Source: Apteryx mantelli | Lineage: Eukaryota; Chordata; Aves; Apterygiformes; Apterygidae | Direction: 5' to 3' | Length of the DNA: 64,000 nt | Assembly: GCF_036417845.1 (NCBI RefSeq) | Contig: NC_089978.1 | Location: 135,588,288-135,652,287 of the forward strand | Shown here: one piece after another, positions 51,101 through 62,225 of the stretch | Numbering within the stretch: position 1 is the first letter of the stretch | How the letters are laid out: the number at the start of each line of letters is the position of its first letter | Translations under genes and position numbers: made by a program | The notes under the pieces: generated by a model | Database searches by the model: none | What the model was told of the DNA's origin: nothing | The model's input: the letters and a program-made list of their open reading frames with translations, nothing else

Positions 51101-54100
51101 ATCAGGACTGAAGTCTGCTAGTGGAATATCTATTTATTTCTCTATCTGTCTGGATAGATATATACATACAATACAGATCACTCCAGCAGCTGATCTTAGT
51201 CACTCAGTCTAACCAGTAGCTGGTCCTAGACCTCCTGGTCTCCCCAGTTCTGGCACTTGGATTTACAATCCCCTAAATTTCATGATCTGACTCCAGCTGA
51301 GGGTACTCAGACCTCTAATCCTACTCACTGGCTGGTCTGGCTTGAAGTTCACTAGTGTTCTCACATACCTGGTCAGAACAAAAAGTACACCCACACAGAA
51401 GATAGATAGTTAGAAATGGAATTTAATGAGTAGATAGGACAGACTGCAGTGATTATGTGCGGGGCTCAATCAGACAAATGTATTGGCAAGCCACGTGTTT
51501 ATACTCAGCCATCCCCCCTTATCCCCTTTCCCATGTATTTTCTCATGCTTGTTCCTCCCAATCCACCGTGATACCTCCTTTTCCCCACCTTTGGTCCTTC
51601 CTCCAAACACCCTGTAGCAAGTCTCACAGATTCCCACAGTCCGCTTAAAATAGCCCATAGTAAGCTTTACACTATTTTAAAAATGCTTTTCCACCTGCCT
51701 CCCATAATGAATCCTATAGCCCTGTAGGCAATAACCCCTTTTATTCTTCAAGGTATTCCAGGGAGGGAGTTTCTGTGGCTGGCTGATGTCCCTGGGTTTC
51801 ACACCTCAGTCAATGGGCCAGTTGTCCTCCTTTGATAGCCCTAAGAGTAGTCCATTCAGGGTGCTCTGTTTTCACTGATTTGGCTACTGGGGTAGCTCTG
51901 CCTGTCATTGTTCCTCTTAAAAACTCACCAAGCCTTTGTGTTTATGGTGATTAGCCTTCAGTCTCATCACCTAACAATCTGAATGTGGCTGTTGGTGAAA
52001 AAATTTCACCATATTGACCTTGAGCTCCTCTTGTCGCCATTCATGACTCTCTGGCACTTCTGGTAAGCTTAAACACTGCTTTCTGCCCAGCATTATTCAT
52101 ATTCATGTTTAATTCATAAAATTAAATACTATTTGTTTTTCAGAGCTGAGGGATTTCTTCTCAGTTTTTTAGGCCCAGATTGTTAATGGTATTACTGTTT
52201 AAATACTTACCTTGGTCCAGCCAGGAAGTGACCTCACTTTAATATGGGCTTAAGTGGGCCTTTTATATTGGTCTTTTTAAATGCTCTTTTCCTACAGGGT
52301 CCTTCACATCTATATGATTGTTTGTCTGGTTGGGAATCTCTCCCCAGCCCTTGACAGTCGATTCCAAGATGCACACCTGGAGCTATCTAAGATTCTTCAT
52401 GGAAAAATGGGACCTAGAGCGGTGAGTTAGCCTTCTGCCAACTTCTTCAGCCTCCACAGCAGCTGAACACCCTAGGACACTCCTTCTGGATGTTCTCTTC
52501 ATGTGTCTTCTGGATGCAGTTTCATAGATCTAGGGAGGAAAATTACTCTCTCCATGCCAGTAAATTCTTTCTGTTTCTCAAAGAGATGTTAATATGGAAT
52601 TTGATGTTGTCACCGAAATCGGGAGAAAAACTCCTTAACACCAATGTAGCATTAAGAAGCAGGCATTCTCTTTATTACGGCACTGGGTACACGGGGGATA
52701 GCTCCACCCAACATGCATACCGTGTGTCGCATCATCTAAAGTTTATATTGCTCTATCATATGCATATGCATTAAATTTCCAGGAATGATTATACATATTC
52801 ATTCTATTTCCTAGAACTAATTACTACATTTACATAATCATTACACATGCAGTCTGAGTCTCTGGGGGGTCTTCTGTGGGGGTCTCTGGTGGTGTCTGGT
52901 GGTCCCTAGTGGTGTCAGAAGAGGTGTCACTCAGCATTTTGCCATGAACTTCGCTCTACTTTTCCATACATGGTCTCAACTTGGCCTGCTTCCTTGTTTG
53001 AAAAAAGCTGTCTTGGTCCTAATCTTGGCTCCAGCTGGCTTCTGCTGGTTTATCTGTACTTTCTCAGGATGTATCAGTCCCAGCTGCACCGGTGTCCTTG
53101 GTTATGTTTGTCTGAGGCTCCTGTTGAGACTCCTTCTTATCCGAGCTGGTAACAGTTCCCCCATTCCTCCCCCTCTTTGAGACTCTTTCTTGTCTGGGCC
53201 TCTTTATTTTGCTTAAATAAAATTTTCTGAGGTGCCTTAGGTGGAACTATATTACTTATTATTCATGGCTGTCATTTCTAAATAATAGCGTATATGCTAC
53301 TGATTCACTGTTTACATATCTTTCTACTGTCTTCATCTTCCTGTCTATTCTTTCTCGCTCTCATGTGTCCCTATTTCTTTCTCTATTCTTATAGATCCCG
53401 GAAGAGCGCTGGAGGAAGTGCTTGAGTGAAACCAGTTCTTTCTTTGAACCAGTCCTAGGGCAGATGATTGTGGAAGAAATTTTCCCTCAACAGAACAAGA
53501 AACTTGTAGGTATTCATCCTCATCTCCCCCAAGCACAGCTCAGCTTCATCTCTTTCTTTCTTTGCCATGCCAACTTAGAACAATATCAAGGAAGCAAGGT
53601 CATGTGTAGGCTGTATACCTGTTTATATGTTCCTGTGCATACGTACTTCTGCTTCTTTGGGAAGGAGAGCTGTTGTCAGAACATCAGTACTTTTATTGTT
53701 AGAATAATCAATACTAAAATACCAGTAATTATCTTCATTATGTCTGCTAACAAAGTCATGCACGCAACCCCAGCACCTAGGAGAACCCTACAAATGCGTG
53801 CAGTCTCAGTGTGCTTCCTGAAATTAGTTGTTACGAACAGTGTTCATGACCATTCCTGAAATATTAAAATACAGTTTGCCATATCAACCCAACAAGCCAT
53901 CCTATGACAGCTAGCATTGGCTACATAATGTTTGTGAACAGTTATACAAAAACACATCAATGACAAAATGTTCTGAGTGGATCCATGATAGAAGGAACAT
54001 CTGCCTGCACATTTTTTTTTCCTTTGATGATAAGAGTTCCTTTTTTAAAGGAAAATTAATGTAGGCACTGAAGTTTATGAGGAGTTTACAGTGTATAAAA

Positions 54101-57100
54101 GTAACAAAACAATAACCCCAAGAAAAGATAGTGGGAAACTAAAACTTTGTGTACTTGAAGCACAAAGCTGAATGAACAGTACAACTTTATGAAGGAGAGA
54201 TTCACATTGCTATAACTTTGGAAAGGGAGACACCAATATGTAATACTTGTGGATCCCAAATTTTCAGTTCACTTAAGAAGTGGGGAGAACTTTTGGTTCG
54301 GTGCCATCCTGGTAGGGATTGAATGCAAAGCAATTATGCTTCTCTCTTACAGTGAGAGACAAGAGGAAAAGGTGTATGAGAGAGAATGCTGAGCCCAGTG
54401 AATGATGACAGTATGTCTAAGAAACTTAAGACTAAACAGATGTGGAAACTGAATTTCCTCTCCTATTGAGAGAAGAGGAATCATCCCCCATTTGTATTGT
54501 GGTTGAATTGTCAGAACATGGGAAGACATCAGCTAAGGCTAAACAAATGTTTTTCTGCAATCCTGACAGTGCTTTCTCTTCTCCATGGCAGGCTGAACAG
54601 ATGTTCTCTGAGATCCAAGATGCCCTCTATGGCCAACTATATCAGTTGGAGTGGATGGATGAGCAGACCCGCCTAGAAGCTAAAGTTCTGGTACGTGAAG
54701 AAGGTATAAGTTACTGAGGCCTTCCTTTCCCTGAAGCCTTTAGAGAAGGAATGCAAGGGACCTGCACCTTCACACATTCCTAACCGCTTCTACAGACACA
54801 TGATATTAAACAGATCCCTTAAACACACTAAAAATTGTAGGTGGCTTTATAAATGCAACCATATACATGCGATCATTCACTGATACATAGATATAGAGAG
54901 GCTCAGTGTTTGTCCGTGGACACCCCTAGTTAATTGTATTGAGATACATTGCACCTGCAGAATTGCACACGAAGAGAAGTTAAAAACTATAAAGCTGAAT
55001 GTCAGAAGACAATGTTAAAAAAAAAGAGTAGAGCTCCATTAGGCCTCAGGCCATTGAGTTCAGAAAGCAGAGTAGCAAGAGGAGATGTATTGCTTGAAAC
55101 AGTGTAGCTGTCATTTTAAAGGTCTGATTTGTAGATCATATTCACATTATTCAGAAATACAGCTTGAAAAGGACTTCCAGAATGTAAAGCCTTCTATTGG
55201 TCATGTTTCTTTATTTTTTTGTTTAATATGTTTTCAGGTTTCCAAACTACAAGTGGAAATTGGCTATCCAGCTCACATACTTCAGACTGCCAAAGTGAAC
55301 CTGGAATACCAGAATGTGAGCTATAAACCTGCCTACCTCATTACTGGCAGTTTACCTGTACCAACTGCCTGTCGCTGAAAAAGGCTAGGATCTCTGGAGC
55401 AAGGCACATATCCTACTGTTCTCTTTCTGAGAACAGACTGTCCAGAGAACCTCTATCTATTGCTTCTACTTTGTTGCCTATGCTTTCTCCTATCGAGAGG
55501 ATAGGACTGAGAGGGACTGATTATGACTTGGATGTATGTTCTGTTTGGCCTGTGGATATCTTTCCTGTCATACCTTAAATTGAAGTTCTTTAGAAGTGGG
55601 AGAGGAAAAAAAGAAGCATTTCAATGGTTTGTCTTTTGATAAGCCCCTTTCTTTACTTCTGGGACTTTGCTCTTTCTCATACTGTCCAAGTCATTCTTCA
55701 CTTATGCCCTATGACAGTCACATTGCCTGTTTCTTCCCTTAGTTGGAGATAAATCAAGAAACTTTTCTCCTCAATGTGGTGGCTTGCTTGAAGGTGCTGA
55801 GGGAGAATTCCTATCAGAGACTCCTTCAGCATCACTCACAGGATAAGTAAGTTTCAGACACTGAACTGAAAAAAAAAATCACAGAATCACAGACTCACAG
55901 ACTCACAGATTAGTTGAGTTTGGAAGGGACTTGTGGAGATCATCTAGTCCAACCTCCTGCTCAAAGCAGGGTCGACTGTAAGAGGCTACTCAGGAATGTG
56001 CCCAGCCAGGTTTTGGACATCTCCAAGGATGGAGACTCCACAACCTCTCTGGGCACCTGCTCCAGCGTTTGACCACCCTCACAGTAAATAATTTTTTCTT
56101 ATGTTTAAATGGAATTTCCTGTATTTCAATTTGTGGCCTTTTGTCCTCTCCCTGGATACCACTGAGAAGAATCTGGCTCCATTGCCTTTACACCCTCCCG
56201 TCAGGTATTTATACACATTGATAAGATCTCCCTGGATCTCCTTAAGGCTAAACAATCCCAGCTCTCTCAGCGTCTCTTTGTATGGCAATGCTCCATCCCT
56301 TAGTCATTTTAGTGGCCCTTCACAGGACTCCCTCCGGTATGTCCCTCTCTTGTACTGGGGGGCCCAGAAATGGATGCAGTACTCCAGACATGGTTTCACC
56401 AGTGCTGAATAGAGGGGCGTAATTACCTCCCTTGACCCGCTGGCGACAGTTCTCCTAATGCAGCCCAGGATGCTATTGGCCTTTTTCGCTGCAAGGGTGC
56501 ATTGCTGACTCATACTCAAAAAAGCCTTTAATCTGGCAGCCTCTCTTGTAGCCAATTTGTATTCAGTCTGAGCTCATGCTACCAAAAGTGCCACCACTGT
56601 GGAGGGAGCCTAAGACCCTGAAAAAAACCCTCACCTTTTCTTCCCACTATCATAAAGCCTTGAGTAAAGGGGATAGCTGGTGGTCCTGGACTTAGTTATC
56701 TGACAGCAAAGCACTGTGTTGACATGAATATTGGTGTGGTTACCTCAAAGGCAGCACACAGGATGCTTTTGAAAGCAGGCAGTATAGACAGGCATGCTTG
56801 GGACCTGAGGCTGCCTGAAGAGTACTCTATGCTGCATATTACAGGAGGTTAATAATTATGACTTACTTGACAGGGAAGCTGTGAAGGGGGAATCCATTAA
56901 TGTGTATGAAAACTAAGCTACTAGCAGTGACTGTGTGTAAACAAGTGAAGATTTATTTTAAAAACCTTTTACTCTAGATGATGTGAACTTCAACATTTGC
57001 CTCTGCTGCATGTAAATGGTATTGAGGAGACCATTTCTGCACACACAATGGAGGAAAGGAGCAAGGTATGAAGTAAGGAGTTAATATGTTCTCTCATTTC

Positions 57101-60100
57101 TATTTTCTGCTTCTAGCTGGAAGATTTCCCCCTGGGATGTCCATTCATACTACTCACTAAGGCACCACATGGTGGTCTTCCCTGCCGGAATGTTTCGCAG
57201 CCCTTTTTTCAACCCAGAGTTTCCCAGGTATGGAGGGACTGCAACGATGGAAGCTGAACATAGCTCCCTTTGCTGCACCATGTTTTCAGGAAGAATCTTA
57301 ATGGGTCTGTCTTTACCTCTTTTTCTTACTGCATCCAGAAAGAAACCTCCATGAATAGAGGAAAGAAATAAAATTTAGCTTTTTCTAAAGCCAGATGGTT
57401 ACTGTTTGACAGTTCTGCCCCGATAAACTCTGAAAGAGTTTGACCATTGACTCTGCTGGAGCAAAATCAGAATCTAGAAACTAAGCTGAGTCTATTTTCA
57501 TCTGTCACTAACTGATATTGGACTCTTAGATTTCTTGGCATTAAGTATGAGTCCAGAGCAAAAAGGCAGAAATCTCATGCGGGTTAACTGCAAAGAAGAT
57601 AGTTTACCTCTGCTTCTTATTTTCGAGATTCAAGAATTCCTATGAAACTCATAGAAAACAGGAGACTCACAGAGTAACTTCTTGTCGGATGTCTCTTCAA
57701 ATGGATCAAATACAATTCTGCTCTTCTCCTTTTTAAAGAAACCTTCTCTAATAAGCAGACACGTTTTGCATTCTGAGGCTTCCCTTGTAACAATGATTCT
57801 TACGCAGTTCTTACAGTTGGGTTCTTTCATCATATTGAACAGATCTGTTTAGCAATAATTTTTCTGATGTTAAAATCACCAAAAATTAGTTGATCATAAA
57901 AGTCTTGTTTGTCCTTCTTACATGATAATGGATAAAGACTTGTCAAAATTCCATTTTATTCCATAGGTAAGCTCACACTGTGGAAAGAGGCTTAAGTTTG
58001 AAAGAAACAGATGTCTCAGTTAAAATAATTCTTTTTCTGTGGTGATCTTCTACCACTAGTTGTACAACATCCTCTAGTGCTTGCAGTGTTTTAGAAATTC
58101 ATTATCATATCAAAAATAAGACACTGTGAAAGAATAATAGCAAAAAAAATTTGTTTACAGTGGTATGGGTTCTCACTCACCATATTCTTTATGTCTGAAA
58201 AAGTGTCTGCAGCTTCTTGCTGCTTTTGCATTCAGTGTTAGCAAAATACATTTTTCTCACTGTCCTTCCAGTTCAGTAGACTCAGAAGTCAAACTCGATC
58301 AGCTTTTGGTGGGTTGGCACACTAGCATGTTGTCAGGTGATGCTCCAAATTTTAACTTTACTGCCAAAAAGAATTCTCCAATTCAGATGACTCTCAGGAT
58401 GTTTTTAAAAATAAGAATTCAGTAAAGCAGTACTATTGTTATAAGCTACAGAGCTTCTGAAAGAGCAGCTCTGAGAGAAGATGAGCTGTTCTGTTTTTCT
58501 CAGTGCTTTATTGACTTCCTAGTGATATAATAATGATCTTCTACATTCATTTAATGCTTCTGCAGTGTTAATCAGTGCATGTAAGGAAGAAGTGAGCTCA
58601 TCATTTCATATTATGGAAATACATTTCAAGTGGACTCTCACTCCTGAGAATATTTGTAAATTTATGGCATAGAATCACAGATGACCTCTGGAGGTCTCTA
58701 GTCCGACTTCCTGCTTGTAGCGGGTCTATTGCCAAGGTGCAGTCAGAGTATTTGTAGTCAAACCTTCATGATTTTAATTTGTCTTGCCAGTTATATGTGC
58801 CACTTTTAACCACACTGTTGTTGCAAGATTATTTGTCCAATCATGCTGCCTTTGATGATTACCATTGACAATTACTGCTTATGTAACAGTTCAGCAGGTA
58901 GTGGATAGCTAAGGACATATCTCAACAACAATACATTTTTATTAGAGTCAATGTTTCAGACAGACTCTCACAGTTTCTCAACAGACTCTTTATTATTATT
59001 ATGGCTTTTGAGCTGGGAATGCTTTAACTCAACCCCATGGGACAATTTTAAGCATTGGTAGAGTAATTTATACTTTTATTTGGATTTTAGAGAGTGTTCT
59101 GCATCTGGGAGACAATAAATAGAAAGTGTGTCTGTGTTCTTTCAGAATTGAATGCTCCTGAACAGCACACGGTTGTGCTCAGTGGCTAAAGAATGCTCAC
59201 CTACCCTCCTTTTCTTTTCAAAAGCATTCTCTTCATGTTTATTTTGCAGTGCTGTGAACTTTGGAGCCGTTGGGGTCTTCATGGCACATGAACTTCTTCA
59301 CACATTCTATAGTTATGGTGGGTACTGGCTGGGGGTGAAGCTTATCATCTTTGTTTACTCTTCCAGGCCCCCAGTGGTACTTTCCCTCAAGTGATTTAAA
59401 TCCTGGTCCCTATATCAATGTATACATATATTATTAAGGCAGGTGAAGCTAAGGAAAACCCATTCTAGATCATGTGGACTACTAAGAGGATCTCAATGAT
59501 TGATGTGGGGAATGTAAGTGAACAGCAGAAATAACTTTACTTTCTAAGATTTTTTTTCCCCTGCAGTGCTACCTGGGGGCTGTCCTACCTGCAACAGGAG
59601 TGCACTACAGCAAGCTATAGATTGCTTGGTGAAACAGTATGAAAGCTACTCCATGTTTGGCTTTAAGATCAATGGGACTTTTACTCTGTTGGAGAATACA
59701 GCTGACAATGGAGGGCTTGCCATTGCTTACCAGGTATTGCAGTCTACCTACTTCTCTAATCTTACAGTCTCACCACACAATTCAACCAACATGCTGCAAG
59801 ATTGCCTGTGCATCGCTGTCCTACATGCTGCTCCAGTCCTAGGCTCCTTGCACATCTCTGCCAGTTCAGTGTGTGCCCTGCATGTCCTCTGCTCTTCCAG
59901 TCATAGGTTTACCTCACTACTACCATATAAGGCCATTCCTCCCCTTCACCCATTCCAGGGTGGGCCTTTTTTTACTTCCCCAGTTATGTCATACAAAAGT
60001 AGGTAATTATTATGTCATGCTTATGTCATACCTAAGGAACTAAGCTGAGACATCTGAATTCATTTAAATTACCCTCAAGAACCAGAAATCTGTGTGGTGT

Positions 60101-62225
60101 TAAAACAGTCCCATAATAATCCTTTCAGCATTAACTTCTGTCTAGAAAGAATCTTTGGTTTCCTCATGCAGGAGTTCAAAAGTTTAATTAATTATTGGGC
60201 GCAGTGTGCTCTGAGATCTCTAAGTCTCAGATGGTATTTTCTTGCACTAAGAATGTTGAGATGGTTCACATGCACAAAGGTTTATTGGTGGCATCTGTGG
60301 CAACAACATGCAAAGTGTTTTAATTTTTATTCAGATATTGGTGACTCATTTTGAAAGTCATTTTCATTCTTTCATATTGCAGTTACCACATGTCCTCTTC
60401 TGACCATCTGTGTGTGGTAGAGTCTGAAATGGGAAGCACAGGAGTTGTATTGATATTTTCCCTTCTTAGCCCTATTAGAAGCATGGTCAGCACTATGGTA
60501 CTTGAGAGTGAGCAAAGAGAGATACATACTTGTTAAATTTGTTAAATATTCATTAGACTGATATATTTCATCAATGGAAGACATGTTTTGGGGAAACTGT
60601 CTGAAGAGGGGGTTATTATTATTAATTTTCTTTCTCCACAGGCCTATAAGAACTGGCTGAAAAAGCACAGACAAGAGAAGGATTTACCTAAGATCGGACT
60701 TTCACATGATCAGCTCTTTTACCTCAGTTTTGCTCATGTAATGAATTCCAGGCTAGTCAGGCATCTGTCTCCCTCTCCATTGTCCTCCACATTCTTATAG
60801 TCTTTCTTAATGTTCAGGTCTCTTTCACCTTTATAGAACTGGGCATGATTAATGTTGTTGGGAGATTCAGAATCTCATTTAGAAAACTAAAATTCACATA
60901 TGGGGCCCCTATTCTGTAGTGAGTGTCAAAGCTAATGAAAGGCCTGTTTGTGAACATATCCTAAACAAAGCTCTGAAATCTACCAAAATTATATTGTAGC
61001 AGACAAATTGTGTCAGAGGAAGTGTGCATCATAGTCAGCCTCTGAGTACTTTTTTGCCATCATGTTCAATCTTACAAATTGAAAGTGGAATTTTACTGGA
61101 AAAAGCACGTATCCATCTATGCTTTTTCTTCCATCCACCGCTCTGTCATAGTAAATGACTAGATGTCATATCAGTCGAAGTGAATGATGGCGAAAAAGAA
61201 GGTTTAGAATGTCATTTAGAGATAAGGAGCTAGAAGTACATGAACACATAGATGGTGATTTCTGAGGAAATCTCTTCTTGTTTAAAGATTTGTGCATAGC
61301 TGTGCAGTTGAGTTGCTGATCACAGATTACTGGACTTCCATGCTCAAAAAAGTCATTCCCTTATTAGTTGCTGTAATTCTGTGAAGGAAAAACTTTTGTG
61401 CATGTAGTGACCTTAGGTCAGAGCAGTGTATAGAAAAGAACTAATCCAGTCCTGAAATCACAAATGGTTGGATCTCTGTGGCAAGACTTGCATTTCAGAG
61501 GCTATGTGGCAGTTGCTGCATCATTTGTCAGTGAATGAAGACTGTATTCACCAGAGTGATGATCTGGATTTTCAGCTGTAACACCAGTAAAATCATATAA
61601 TATCCTCACCACCACCTCTCTAATAATAGTAGGATGTCGTGTAAGCGCTCCTCTTTCTCACTGAGCATTAATTGCTTTTATGTAAGAAACTAAAGATACT
61701 GAGGCTACATCTATATTGTCACATTAGATGGGGTTGTCCAAGATTGCATGAGTCCGAGCTCCCAGATGCTCAACATTCCCTGTGTTCTGGACTATCTAGT
61801 TTAGAAAGAGAGCAGGTGGCTTGTCAGAAAAGGAAACTGAGACAGGGAAGTGTGGAGAAGGGGAAGACAGTGGGAAATTGTGGTTGTGAAGGGAAGGGTC
61901 TGAACACTGTTGGCCCCCATGTGTGTTTCCTTGCCTACTTGAGCAGCCTCAGGCATGTGGAATGTGCGGAGACACAACGGGGACCCTTAAGACTTGTTCA
62001 CATGAGAACTTTCAGGCAAACTGACTTTTCTGTTTTGCTTCTCTTCAGGCAATGTGTGGACACCAGGATCCTGGGAAACTGCAATCTTACATGCACACAG
62101 ATCCACACAGCCCCTTGCCACTTCGTGTCTGTGGGCCTGTCAGCAATAGCCAGGACTTTGCCAAACACTTCCACTGCCCCAGCAGATCACCAATGAACCC
62201 AGCTAAGAAGTGCCACATCTGGTAA
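45029..62225 (+). CDS. KEL: Kell blood group glycoprotein, M13 zinc metalloendopeptidase (17 exons identified)
   Basis: KEL is a type II membrane metalloprotease of the neprilysin family. In mammals it sits on red cells disulphide-linked to XK and cleaves big endothelin-3. The exons total 2,154 nt, 717 residues plus TAA, against about 732 for human, so only a very short N-terminus is missing. In order come a short cytoplasmic segment, one transmembrane helix (about residues 22-43), the M13 motif [13 protein letters not shown], the N-terminal lobe, WDVHSYYS and VVFPAGMF, zinc motif HELLH (562-566), ENTAD (614-618, third zinc ligand), H679/R685 with neprilysin spacing, and terminal CHIW. Sequons include NDT, NIT, NKT, NLS twice, NRS and NGT. 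Every intron has GT/AG ends and all phases agree. The substrate-binding Asn-Ala pair is His-Ser here. KEL is chosen over MME/ECE because of LLPGGC-like spacing after HELLH and the TAS2R neighbour. Confidence 0.96.
46221..46424 (+). CDS. KEL: KEL exon, start of M13 ectodomain
   Basis: Acceptor CTGAGCAG, donor GTAGGG. It encodes [16 protein letters not shown], sequon NDT, then [16 protein letters not shown], which is closer to the canonical M13 signature than the human KEL version. It ends [10 protein letters not shown] with one base over. Confidence 0.95.
47209..47333 (+). CDS. KEL: KEL exon
   Basis: Acceptor TTTCTCAG, donor GTGAAT. Encodes [16 protein letters not shown] then FYQSCMDT, matching the M13 'K..FYxSCMDT' motif, and ends in phase 0 at LKDLLNQ. 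Confidence 0.95.
48275..48421 (+). CDS. KEL: KEL exon
   Basis: Acceptor CGCTCTAG, donor GTGAGT, 49 codons. Encodes [20 protein letters not shown] and [14 protein letters not shown], paralleling human GGWRISG and HFPFFRAYLGP. Confidence 0.96.
48971..49036 (+). CDS. KEL: KEL exon
   Basis: Acceptor TTTTGCAG, donor GTAACA, 22 codons. Encodes [13 protein letters not shown] (human IDQPEFDVP). A second in-frame donor 26 bp downstream of the first (49,062, GTAAAA) exists, but the length match to human KEL favours the upstream site. Confidence 0.9.
49951..49986. repeat. (GATG)n tetranucleotide microsatellite
   Basis: A run of GATG/GATA/GACG tetramers in a KEL intron, about 50 bp before an exon acceptor region. 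Confidence 0.95.
50038..50226 (+). CDS. KEL: KEL exon
   Basis: Acceptor GTTGCAG, donor GTATTC, 63 codons. Encodes [14 protein letters not shown] and the PLQERQQRG and IRELQ helices of the N-terminal lobe. Confidence 0.96.
50586..50731 (+). CDS. KEL: KEL exon
   Basis: Acceptor CTTTTAG, donor GTAGGA. Encodes [17 protein letters not shown], sequon NLS, and [16 protein letters not shown]; ends with two bases over. Confidence 0.96.
50810..51976 (-). mobile_element. long ERV LTR in a KEL intron, antisense
   Basis: On the - strand it starts TGTTAGGTGATGAG (51,976), has a TATA box in 'GCTGAGTATAAACACG' near 51,497-51,512 and an ATTAAA signal near 51,420-51,426, and ends CTCTACCACA at 50,810. It includes an alternating TA tract at 50,935-50,975. 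The U3 (51,462-51,976) is nearly identical to 27,931-28,445 in inverted orientation; the U5 differs. No target-site duplication was seen. The element separates two KEL exons but leaves both splice sites intact. Confidence 0.8.
52298..52421 (+). CDS. KEL: KEL exon
   Basis: Acceptor TCCTACAG, donor GTGAGT. Encodes [25 protein letters not shown] (split here: [12 protein letters not shown] then [13 protein letters not shown]), matching human LGLVVTLSPALDSQFQEA; phase 0 end. Confidence 0.95.
52605..53178 (-). mobile_element. ERVL-like 3' LTR plus polypurine tract in a KEL intron, antisense
   Basis: Read on the - strand, a purine-only-like tract (53,155-53,178, the AAAGAGGGGGAGGAATGGGG type) directly precedes TGTTACCAGCTCGG at 53,154, and the element ends TTTCGGTGACAACA at 52,605. 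A polypurine tract next to a TG...CA LTR marks the 3' LTR of a provirus. The 5' LTR and coding region are missing, and no target-site duplication is seen, as expected after loss of the 5' side. ERVL assignment is by general resemblance only. Confidence 0.7.
53395..53505 (+). CDS. KEL: KEL exon
   Basis: Acceptor TTCTTATAG, donor GTAGGT, 37 codons. Encodes [18 protein letters not shown] (human RWMKCVEETGTFFEPTL). Confidence 0.95.
54592..54690 (+). CDS. KEL: KEL exon
   Basis: Acceptor CATGGCAG, donor GTACGT, 33 codons. Encodes [16 protein letters not shown] and [15 protein letters not shown], the M13 'WMDExTRxxAxxK' helix. Confidence 0.96.
55238..55315 (+). CDS. KEL: KEL exon
   Basis: Acceptor GTTTTCAG, donor GTGAGC, 26 codons. 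Encodes [18 protein letters not shown] and ends EYQN. The frame stays open past the donor, but the next exon and the human alignment fix the end here. Confidence 0.9.
55743..55846 (+). CDS. KEL: KEL exon
   Basis: Acceptor TTCCCTTAG, donor GTAAGT. Encodes [17 protein letters not shown] and [17 protein letters not shown]; ends with two bases over. Confidence 0.93.
55878..56520 (-). mobile_element. CR1 LINE 3' end in a KEL intron, antisense
   Basis: The - strand carries [19 protein letters not shown], then FWAPQYKRG, a frameshift, LRELGLFSL and NVYKYLTGG of the CR1 RT C-terminus, followed by the 3' UTR and terminal 'gattctgtg'-type octamers at 55,878-55,910. It is 5'-truncated at about 56,520 and more diverged than the 9.8-kb copy. 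Confidence 0.93.
57117..57227 (+). CDS. KEL: KEL exon, substrate-binding motif
   Basis: Acceptor GCTTCTAG, donor GTATGG. Encodes [17 protein letters not shown] then [18 protein letters not shown]. The M13 family normally has Asn-Ala-(Tyr/Phe) where this exon reads His-Ser-Tyr (57,142-57,150). Both ends are split codons. Confidence 0.96.
58671..58737 (-). mobile_element. short CR1 3' terminal remnant
   Basis: 'atagaatcacagatgacctctggaggtc' followed by 'ctagtccgacttcctgcttgtagcgggtc' matches the inverted CR1 3' UTR block; only about 70 bp remain. Confidence 0.75.
59250..59317 (+). CDS. KEL: KEL exon, HExxH zinc-binding motif
   Basis: Acceptor TTTTGCAG, donor GTGGGT. Encodes [22 protein letters not shown]; the HELLH motif (59,287-59,301) gives two zinc ligands and the catalytic Glu, all conserved. 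Confidence 0.97.
59567..59733 (+). CDS. KEL: KEL exon, third zinc ligand
   Basis: Acceptor CCTGCAG, donor GTATTG. Encodes [17 protein letters not shown], sequon NGT, and [14 protein letters not shown] with the Glu zinc ligand and partner Asp at 59,692-59,706. Confidence 0.97.
60642..60737 (+). CDS. KEL: KEL exon
   Basis: Acceptor CTCCACAG, donor GTAATG, 32 codons. Encodes [16 protein letters not shown] and [13 protein letters not shown], matching human LSPQQIFFRSYAQ. Confidence 0.95.
62049..62225 (+). CDS. KEL: KEL terminal coding exon
   Basis: Acceptor CTCTTCAG, stop TAA at 62,223-62,225. Encodes [26 protein letters not shown] (His and Arg six residues apart, as in neprilysin His711/Arg717), FAKHFHCPS and [10 protein letters not shown], ending in the CxxW tail typical of M13. 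Confidence 0.97.
   Translation, partial: AMCGHQDPGKLQSYMHTDPHSPLPLRVCGPVSNSQDFAKHFHCPSRSPMNPAKKCHIW

Noticed and set aside
61672-62196. 174-codon + strand open frame over the last KEL exon
   Set aside because: It runs through intron sequence in a frame different from the KEL exon, so it is a shadow.
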